The position numbers were made by a program, and so were the translations under genes. DNA of 19,011 bases, taken from Pseudomonadota bacterium. GTDB taxonomy: Bacteria > Pseudomonadota > Gammaproteobacteria > Burkholderiales > Burkholderiaceae_B. A model generated the notes under the pieces. It did not search any database. It saw only the letters and a program-made list of their open reading frames with translations, and was not told where the DNA came from. The stretch is taken from positions 1 to 19,011 of the forward strand of contig JAEYZR010000126.1 of assembly GCA_023427945.1 (NCBI GenBank), read 5' to 3'. Shown here piece by piece: positions 13,873 to 19,011 of this stretch (the first letter of the stretch is position 1; the number at the start of each line of letters is the position of its first letter).

Positions 13873-14917
13873 AACGAACGTGCAGCATGTGACTGCGCTG
13901 TGGCCGACCTTACCCACCTGCGAGTCATCGCAGGTTTTCCCATCACATGACCGAAGCAGTGCCTGGGCACCGCTGGCCGTCCGGGTTCTGGATCAGAACC
14001 TGTCGTTCGGCATCGAACGGGCGGGTGCGGCCATGCTGCCCCCCTGCTGCAGCGTATCGCTGAGCTGGAAGCAGGCTCAGGGACGACTGCATATCGAGGG
14101 GGGCTGGATGGATGCATTGTGCGCCAAGGTCGGCTTGTCCACGTCCGGTGCGCACAACTGGCCCCATGTCGGGCTTCCCCTGAGCGAATTCATGGTTCGC
14201 TGGCTCCTCTCGGGTCTGTTGAGCCAGATACACACCTTGTCTGGCGAAGAAGCGCAAGTCGGCAACGACGCCTCGAACAGCGATACCGGGCCTATTGTCC
14301 GACTGGCGTTGCGCGAGCGCTCGAGCAACGAAGTGCAGCGCAAGCCGTGTATCTGGCTGGAGCTACCCGAAACCCTGCTCAAGCGACTACCCCGCCAGGT
14401 GCAGGATGACCGCGACGCGTTCTGGTGGCGCGTGCCCTTCCAGGCAAGTCTGCAGGCCGGCTATCAGGTTCTGCAACTGGATCAGCTGACGTCACTGGCG
14501 TGCGGCGACATCGTGCTGTTGCGCCAGCCGCTGCAGGGCCTGCACCTGGTGCTCACGCCAGGTCACCAGGCCGATGTCCGCAGCGACGAACGCCAGGGCT
14601 ACGTCGTCGCCAACGCCTGGTATTTCGATGAAAGAAGAGAGGTTCCCATGGACTACATCCCTGCACCGAATGATGAAGCCGGTGACGATAGGCTCGATCA
14701 GTTGACCGCCCAGCTCGTGTGTGAGGTAGGACGACTATCGATGACCCTGTCGGACCTGAAGGCCCTGAATGTCGGCAGCGTTCTGCCGATGGCACGTACC
14801 ACAGGACAGGCCGTCGATCTGATCGTGAACGGACTGAAGATCGGACAAGGTGAGCTGGTTCGCCTGGACGATACCCTGGGCGTCAGAGTGACCCGGCTGG
14901 CCCAGTCTCATGGTTGA
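13853..14917 (+). CDS. sctQ: T3SS sorting-platform/C-ring protein SctQ
   Basis: Cytoplasmic sorting-platform core (YscQ/HrcQ/FliM-FliN-like), 354 aa from GTG 13853, which has a near-perfect ribosome site AGGAGGA 8 nt upstream. An in-frame TTG at 13778 would extend it far into sctO without such a site. The N-terminal part is divergent; a first SpoA-like region is plausible around 190-260 and a clear SpoA domain lies at about 285-352 (LSDLKALNVGSVLP, LIVNGLKIGQGELVRL, GVRVTRL). As in YscQ and SsaQ, a good internal start separates the C-terminal SpoA domain. The end overlaps sctR by 8 bp. Confidence 0.93.
   Translation: MHDIQAETNVQHVTALWPTLPTCESSQVFPSHDRSSAWAPLAVRVLDQNLSFGIERAGAAMLPPCCSVSLSWKQAQGRLHIEGGWMDALCAKVGLSTSGAHNWPHVGLPLSEFMVRWLLSGLLSQIHTLSGEEAQVGNDASNSDTGPIVRLALRERSSNEVQRKPCIWLELPETLLKRLPRQVQDDRDAFWWRVPFQASLQAGYQVLQLDQLTSLACGDIVLLRQPLQGLHLVLTPGHQADVRSDERQGYVVANAWYFDERREVPMDYIPAPNDEAGDDRLDQLTAQLVCEVGRLSMTLSDLKALNVGSVLPMARTTGQAVDLIVNGLKIGQGELVRLDDTLGVRVTRLAQSHG
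14648..14917 (+). CDS. Candidate internal translation product SctQ-C, 89 aa
   Basis: In frame within sctQ, ATG 14648 (residue 266) is preceded by the purine-rich site AAGAGAGG with 5-nt spacing (core 14637-14642). Translation from here gives 89 aa: an acidic linker and the complete C-terminal SpoA domain. YscQ, SsaQ and Spa33 each make such a C-terminal product from an internal start, and it is part of the sorting platform. The ribosome site, the domain boundary and the size all agree, but production is inferred. Confidence 0.6.
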   Translation: MDYIPAPNDEAGDDRLDQLTAQLVCEVGRLSMTLSDLKALNVGSVLPMARTTGQAVDLIVNGLKIGQGELVRLDDTLGVRVTRLAQSHG

Positions 14918-15566
14918 GACACAGCCCAATCTGGCCCTGATCATTCTGTTGGTCGCGACGGTAGGCCTGCTGCCGCTGGTCGTCGTCACCATGACGGGAT
15001 TCCTGAAGATCGCAGTGGTGCTGTTCCTCATCCGCAACGCGCTTGGCGTGCAGCAAACGCCACCGAACCTGGTGCTCTACGGCATTGCGCTGATTCTTGC
15101 CAGCTATGTGACAGCACCGTTGATAGGCGAGATCGGCTATCAGTTTCAGGATGTGCCGATACAGTTGAATTCAGTCGAGGACCTGAAAAACATTGCCGAG
15201 CGCGTGCGTACGCCGGTGCAGGCTCACCTGGCGAAGTATGCCACCCCGGATGAACGCGAATTCTTTCTGAATGCCACCGAAGGACTCTGGTCGGAGCAGG
15301 CTCGGCGCAATTTACGCGACGACGACCTTGTCGTGCTGGTTCCCGCTTTTGTGGGATCCGAGCTTGCGCGTGCCTTCGAGATCGGATTTCTGCTGTACAT
15401 CCCTTTTCTGATCATCGACTTGATCGTATCGAACCTGTTGATGGCAATGGGAATGATGATGGTGTCGCCCACCCTGATTTCCGTTCCATTGAAGATTTTC
15501 CTGTTCGTGGTCGTCGACGGGTGGTCAAGGCTGATGCACGGCTTGATTTCAAGTTACGGAGGCTAG
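14910..15566 (+). CDS. sctR: T3SS export-gate protein SctR
   Basis: Core of the SctRST export pore (FliP/YscR/RhcR family), 218 aa. Hydrophobic segments lie at about 8-41, 54-71, 157-179 and 190-203. Family blocks include TGFLKIAVVLFLIRNALG (29-46), QQTPPN (48-53), ELARAFEIGFLLYIPFLIID (151-170) and MGMMMVSP (180-187). No signal peptide, as usual for the T3SS member. It overlaps the end of sctQ by 8 bp and lies 6 bp before sctS. Confidence 0.97.
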   Translation: MVETQPNLALIILLVATVGLLPLVVVTMTGFLKIAVVLFLIRNALGVQQTPPNLVLYGIALILASYVTAPLIGEIGYQFQDVPIQLNSVEDLKNIAERVRTPVQAHLAKYATPDEREFFLNATEGLWSEQARRNLRDDDLVVLVPAFVGSELARAFEIGFLLYIPFLIIDLIVSNLLMAMGMMMVSPTLISVPLKIFLFVVVDGWSRLMHGLISSYGG

Positions 15567-15572
15567 TGGCGC

Positions 15573-15842
15573 ATGGACAAGACGTTGATCATTTCCATCA
15601 TGAACAAGGCGTTGATGACGGTGTTGCTGTTGTCTGCGCCGGCCCTCATCATTGCCATCCTGATCGGGTTCGGCGTGGGTCTGTTGCAGGCGCTGACACA
15701 GATTCAGGATCAGACCCTGCCTCAGGCGGTCAAGCTCGTGGCCGTATTGTGTTCGCTCATCATCGGCGTGCCTCTGCTGGCAGGCCAGGTCTCCAGCCTG
15801 GCAGACCAGTTGCTGACCGGCTTTCCACTATGGACCCGCTAG
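15573..15842 (+). CDS. sctS: T3SS export-gate protein SctS
   Basis: Small export-gate subunit (FliQ/YscS/RhcS family), 89 aa with two hydrophobic helical hairpin segments (about 14-40 and 49-70). The loop between them carries QIQDQTLPQAVKL, the family signature. The ribosome site GGAGG overlaps the end of sctR. The last 13 bp overlap sctT, in the conserved R-S-T-U order. Confidence 0.97.
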   Translation: MDKTLIISIMNKALMTVLLLSAPALIIAILIGFGVGLLQALTQIQDQTLPQAVKLVAVLCSLIIGVPLLAGQVSSLADQLLTGFPLWTR

Positions 15843-16666
15843 ACGCCAGTCCGATCTCGGGTTGGGTCTCGATCTGGATTGAAGTCGTCTATCCGATACT
15901 GACAGCGACTTCGCTGGCCATGTCGCGTTGTCTGGGCATGGTCATGATCTCGCCCGTCTTCAACCGGCTGGGCATGACCGGGCTGCTGCGCTCGGTCGTC
16001 GCATTGGTGTTCGCCTTGCCGGTCGTCCCCATGTTGCTGCCCGTGGTGGTCACGGCGGACGTTGCCCACTCATCGATCATGTTCGTTGGAATGCTGATGG
16101 TGGAGATGCTGGTGGGCATGTTGCTGGGTGCCATCTATGGCATACCGATCTGGGCGGCCGAGGCCGCAGGCGAGCTGATCGATCTGCAGCGCGGCTCCAC
16201 CATGTCCCAATTGCTCGATCCGATGCAGGCAACGGAGACCAGCGTGACGGCCACCTTGTTCAGCATCTTGATCATCGTGCTGTTTTTCCTGTCCAACGGC
16301 TTGTTCGTATTGCTGCAGGGCCTGTATGACAGCTACGCCATCTGGCCGGCTGGCAGGCTCTTGCCCGTGTTTCCCGAAGGGACTGCGCAGGTGGTGATCG
16401 GCATGCTCGATCACGTGCTGGAACTGGCTGTCCTGATGGTCGCTCCTCTGATGGTGGCCATTCTGGTGGCCGATCTGTTGTTGGCCTATTTGTCGCGGAT
16501 GGCGCCCAACCTGCATGTGTTCGATCTGTCGATGCCGGTGAAGAATCTGCTTTTCGCCGTACTGCTGGTGCTCTACCTTGCATTTCTGGTGCCCAATATG
16601 CTGCGTGCCCTGGACGATGCCTTCACCATATCCGACTGGGCCGACCTGGTATCCAGGGCGCCATGA
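15830..16666 (+). CDS. sctT: T3SS export-gate protein SctT
   Basis: Polytopic export-gate subunit (FliR/YscT/RhcT family), 278 aa. Hydrophobic segments fall near 16-42, 52-80, 85-107, 137-168, 190-222 and 243-260. Family-like blocks include GMVMISPVFNR (36-46), a GELIDLQRGSTMSQLLDP block (about 114-131) and a conserved central segment. ATG 15830 is chosen inside the end of sctS; a frame extending to 15521 would cover all of sctS and lacks the usual N-terminus. The stop overlaps the sctU ATG (ATGA). Confidence 0.95.
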   Translation: MDPLDASPISGWVSIWIEVVYPILTATSLAMSRCLGMVMISPVFNRLGMTGLLRSVVALVFALPVVPMLLPVVVTADVAHSSIMFVGMLMVEMLVGMLLGAIYGIPIWAAEAAGELIDLQRGSTMSQLLDPMQATETSVTATLFSILIIVLFFLSNGLFVLLQGLYDSYAIWPAGRLLPVFPEGTAQVVIGMLDHVLELAVLMVAPLMVAILVADLLLAYLSRMAPNLHVFDLSMPVKNLLFAVLLVLYLAFLVPNMLRALDDAFTISDWADLVSRAP

Positions 16667-17721
16667 GTAACGACAGCAGCGAAGAAAAATCCCAGCCAGG
16701 ATCGGATAAAAAGGTTCGGGATTCACGCAAGAAAGGCCAGGCGCCCAAGAGCCAGGACATGATCACGGCGCTGGTCATGTTTTCGTGTACTGCGTATCTG
16801 GCATTTTCGGCCTCCCGCATTGCCACGAGTGTGCAGGGGCTATTCCAGGAGGTATCGGATGCACTCGCATCAACCGACATGGTGTTCGGGGAGACATGGA
16901 CATTGCTGACAGCCAAAGGGCTGGACGTACTGATGACGGCAACGTTCCCACTGCTGATCATCATCGTGTTTGTCGTGGTGATCGGCAATCTGTTGATCCT
17001 GAAGGGCTTCATTTTCTCGGTTGATCCTGTCAAGCCGGACTTCAAACGCTTGAATCCGGCAGAAGGATTCAAGCGCATGTTCAGCGCGCGCAACGTCGTT
17101 GAGTTTCTGAAATCGCTGTTCAAGGTGGTTGCATTGGGCGCCGCATTCATCGTCGTCTACAGCGCGAGCCTGCCTTACCTGCTCGGCGCACCGGCCTGCG
17201 GCGCAGCGTGCATTTTTGCTTCGTTCAAATATCTGTTCGTGCCGATTTCCGCGATAGCCATTCTGGCTTTTTTCGTGACTGGACTGATCGACCTGCTCCT
17301 GCAGCGCTGGCTTTTTGCACGCGACATTCGTATGTCGCATAGCGAACTCAAACGCGAACGCAAGGATACCGATGGGTCGCCCGAAATTCGCAAGGAGCGT
17401 AATCGGCAACGGAACACGCAGCAAGGCTCATCGTCAGCGCGCGGCATCCACATGGCATCCATCGTGGTTGGCGCAGAGGATGACTGGACGGTCGGACTGC
17501 GCTATCGACGCGGCGAAACCAAAGTGCCTGTCGTTGTTTACATCGCCGCACCGCATGCGGCTGCCCAGGTATGGGAGCCTGGAAACCGCCCCGCTATCCC
17601 ATACATCCATGACCCTGCACTTGCAAGAGACATCACCCGCCGCGCCACCATAGGTGAACCCTTGCCGGACATGTTTTTTGAGCGCGTTGCCCGAATACTG
17701 GTCAAGGAACGTTTGATCTGA
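16663..17721 (+). CDS. sctU: T3SS export switch protein SctU lacking the NPTH motif
   Basis: Export-gate subunit of the FlhB/YscU/RhcU family, 352 aa. The N-terminal basic stretch KKVRDSRKKGQAPKSQD (16-32), four hydrophobic segments (about 33-57, 85-117, 152-178, 190-214) and LNPAEGFKRMFS (130-141) are clear family features. The cytoplasmic domain starts at about 222 (SELKRERKDTDGSPEIRKER). Where family members have NPTH, the site of self-cleavage that switches substrates, this protein reads AEDD (271-274) before WTVGLRY. The rest of the domain aligns normally through VPVVVYIA and PYIHDPALAR. Reading frame is intact on both sides, so this is not an obvious frameshift. Either substrate switching works without cleavage, or the lineage has changed this site. 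Confidence 0.93.
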   Translation: MSNDSSEEKSQPGSDKKVRDSRKKGQAPKSQDMITALVMFSCTAYLAFSASRIATSVQGLFQEVSDALASTDMVFGETWTLLTAKGLDVLMTATFPLLIIIVFVVVIGNLLILKGFIFSVDPVKPDFKRLNPAEGFKRMFSARNVVEFLKSLFKVVALGAAFIVVYSASLPYLLGAPACGAACIFASFKYLFVPISAIAILAFFVTGLIDLLLQRWLFARDIRMSHSELKRERKDTDGSPEIRKERNRQRNTQQGSSSARGIHMASIVVGAEDDWTVGLRYRRGETKVPVVVYIAAPHAAAQVWEPGNRPAIPYIHDPALARDITRRATIGEPLPDMFFERVARILVKERLI

Positions 17722-17828
17722 TGCAGGCCCGCAATCGTGATCGAGCGCCTCCCCACAGGCATGGCGCCATGCGCCGTCAGAACGAGACGATGGCTTTCCG
17801 GCAGTTATGTAACGATCTGCGTTCGTAA
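17721..17828 (+). CDS. Possible 35-aa coupled ORF after sctU
   Basis: ATG 17721 overlaps the sctU stop (TGATG) and opens 35 basic residues rich in Arg, His and Gln, ending at TAA 17826-17828. The nearest ribosome-like motif, AAGGA, is 12 nt away, so initiation would depend on coupling. No family is recognisable. It could be a spurious frame in the spacer before the needle-candidate gene. Confidence 0.2.
   Translation: MQARNRDRAPPHRHGAMRRQNETMAFRQLCNDLRS
17759..17772. promoter_or_regulatory. Perfect 14-bp palindrome downstream of sctU
   Basis: GCATGGCGCCATGC is a perfect inverted repeat in the sctU to needle-candidate spacer. As RNA it would be a 5-bp stem with a GCGC loop, too short for a terminator, so a protein site is more likely. 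A direct repeat GTAACG follows at 17809-17814 and 17825-17830. No clear -35/-10 was found. Confidence 0.25.
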
Positions 17829-17937
17829 CGCGGTCGTCACCTTCAAGATCGACAATGAATTGTTCGCAGTGAATTAGGTCCGATTCAAAGAATCAGACTG
17901 TGCGAGCGTCAAATCAATCCTTATTCTGGAGTTGGCT

Positions 17938-18096
17938 ATGAGCAATGTTACCCCGACCACCGGTGGTGCTGAAGGTTCGATCGCGAAAATGGAAGCTGCG
18001 TTTGATCGCGCTATTGAACTGTCGGCAAAAGTGACTGAAATCACGACCGAGAAAAAGGCTGAGCTCGACGCGTCCAAACAGCGTCCGCAAAACTAA
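17938..18096 (+). CDS. Candidate T3SS needle/pilus subunit (NopA-like position)
   Basis: A 52-aa protein with a good ribosome site (TGGAG, 7 nt before ATG) and tandem stops TAATAA. It has a short Thr/Gly-rich N-terminus and a long amphipathic charged helix (about 12-46, with KMEAAFDRAIELSAKVTEI), and no signal peptide or membrane segment. Small size, helical character, strong expression signals and position between sctU and sctD suit the extracellular needle (SctF) or the rhizobial pilin NopA, which from memory lies in the same interval. The sequence does not match classic YscF/PrgI needles closely, so the identification is tentative. A hairpin follows directly. Confidence 0.7.
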   Translation: MSNVTPTTGGAEGSIAKMEAAFDRAIELSAKVTEITTEKKAELDASKQRPQN

Positions 18097-18108
18097 TAAT
18101 AATTCGGC

Positions 18109-18132
18109 AGGCCGGAACCTCGGTTTCGGCCT
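18109..18132 (+). terminator. Stable hairpin after the needle-candidate gene
   Basis: AGGCCGGAAC pairs with GTTTCGGCCT around a CTCG tetraloop, giving a 10-bp stem with one G-U pair. It lies 12 bp after the needle-candidate stop and 17 bp before the sctD start. No T-run follows, so it more likely attenuates transcription or protects the upstream mRNA than fully terminates. Confidence 0.5.
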
Positions 18133-18149
18133 CCCCTCGGATTTTCGAC

Positions 18150-19011
18150 ATGCCCACTTCCGTCACCGAGCAGCGTTCGCCAAACCTCTTCGTTCTGAGC
18201 GGCTTGCACGAAGGCGCAGCATTGCCGCTTGCGGCAGGCACCCAGTATCGAGTCGGCCGCGACATCGCAGGCGACATCGTGCTGCGCGACGATGGCATCC
18301 ATACCCACCATGTCACGCTGAACGTCAACGATGGCATGGTCAAACTTGTATCGCATGGTGATCAGGTTCAAATAGATCGCGACATCCAGATACCGGATGG
18401 TCACGTATGCGAAGCTCGGTTGCCACTGTGCTTCACTGTCGGCGCAGTACGCATGCGCATCGCCCATGACCGCGATGAAATCAGACGACCGTTCAGGTGG
18501 CCCTCCTCGCCCACACGCGTGTTCCTGCCGGTGGTGTGCGGGATGTTCTTCGTGCTGTCTTACATGCTGGGCTACCCCGTAGGCAACGCTAGCGAAACAG
18601 CCACGCAGACAACGTGGACCGAAGTCAGCGAGCCGGTGCGCAAACCCCCGGCGGCGCTGGCGCAGCAGCAATTGATCGAGCGTCTGGCGACAGCAGGACT
18701 TGGGCATCTCAAGGTGCAGGCAGTCCAGGGCCAGTTCGAGGTGTCCGGTGAGCTCTCCGACCACGGGCAACCACAGTGGCATGACATACAGACGTGGTTC
18801 GACCAGGCATATGGAAGGGACTACATGCTCAGATCCAGACTGACCCAAGGGCAGGAAGCTCGATTAGCGATCCGAGCCGTCTGGACGGGCGATTCCCCTT
18901 ACCTCATCGACGGCAAAGGACTGCGCCGCTACCCCGGGTTCATCACCGAAGACGGCTGGAAGCTTGAAAAGATCGGCCGCTCCGAAGTCGTGCTGGCAAA
19001 AAACGGCCAAC
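18150..19011 (+). CDS. sctD: T3SS inner-membrane ring protein SctD (3' end off window)
   Basis: Outer member of the SctD-SctJ inner ring, linking the sorting platform to the periplasm; 287 residues are visible and no stop is reached. An N-terminal FHA-like domain (about 12-105, with VGRDIAGDIVL and the HTHHV segment) is followed by a single membrane helix (about 123-143, RVFLPVVCGMFFVLSYMLGY). A periplasmic part begins at about 145 and includes a probable ring-building/BON-like domain (about 163-240). The order FHA, membrane helix, periplasmic rings is that of YscD/HrcD/PrgH. The ribosome site is weak and the leader is occupied by the hairpin, so translation may be low relative to the needle-candidate gene. 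Confidence 0.85.
   Translation, partial: MPTSVTEQRSPNLFVLSGLHEGAALPLAAGTQYRVGRDIAGDIVLRDDGIHTHHVTLNVNDGMVKLVSHGDQVQIDRDIQIPDGHVCEARLPLCFTVGAVRMRIAHDRDEIRRPFRWPSSPTRVFLPVVCGMFFVLSYMLGYPVGNASETATQTTWTEVSEPVRKPPAALAQQQLIERLATAGLGHLKVQAVQGQFEVSGELSDHGQPQWHDIQTWFDQAYGRDYMLRSRLTQGQEARLAIRAVWTGDSPYLIDGKGLRRYPGFITEDGWKLEKIGRSEVVLAKNGQ

Noticed and set aside
17707..17735. GGAAC followed by a C-rich stretch as a HrpL-type box
   Set aside because: No CCAC element at the required 15-17 bp spacing.

Overview
The window looks like the chromosome of a Gram-negative proteobacterium of moderately high GC. The peptide-transporter proteins and codon choice suggest a betaproteobacterium of the Burkholderiales, perhaps Alcaligenaceae-like, but this is an impression rather than a measurement. 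There are two unrelated blocks: a transport operon on the left (about 1-4045) and a type III secretion system (T3SS) locus on the right (about 4766-19011). A small membrane-protein gene lies between them.

Left block, minus strand, read right to left: an alpha/beta hydrolase, two permeases of the dipeptide/oligopeptide ABC family, and a double-headed ATPase that runs off the left edge. The genes are 26 bp apart or overlap by ATGA, so they form one operon. Its start region has a weak promoter flanked by two perfect 12-bp palindromes, a likely operator arrangement. No substrate-binding protein is visible.

Right block: a 1255-residue HrpF/NolX-type translocon or secreted protein on the minus strand, divergent from a plus-strand T3SS operon in the order secretin N-terminal fragment (NolW/RhcC1-like), unknown 66-aa protein, sctI, sctJ, sctK, sctL, sctN, sctO, sctQ, sctR, sctS, sctT, sctU. 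A 52-aa needle/pilus candidate and an incomplete sctD follow. Gene order, the truncated secretin and the adjacent NolX homologue match, from memory, the rhizobial (Rhc) T3SS lineage rather than the Ysc or Hrp1/Hrp2 types. SctD-J form the inner rings, SctR-S-T-U the export gate, SctK-L-N-O-Q the sorting platform and ATPase, SctI the inner rod, and the NolX-like protein is probably the host-membrane translocator. The export-gate protein SctV, the rest of the secretin and any regulator are not in the window.

Main points of interest: the SctU C-terminal domain lacks the NPTH autocleavage motif. The NolX-like protein has an A-B-B-B-A' repeat layout. sctQ has a well-formed internal start for an 89-aa SctQ-C product. 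Two small unassigned proteins sit in the positions expected for needle or early substrates. No rRNA, tRNA, CRISPR array or insertion sequence was seen.
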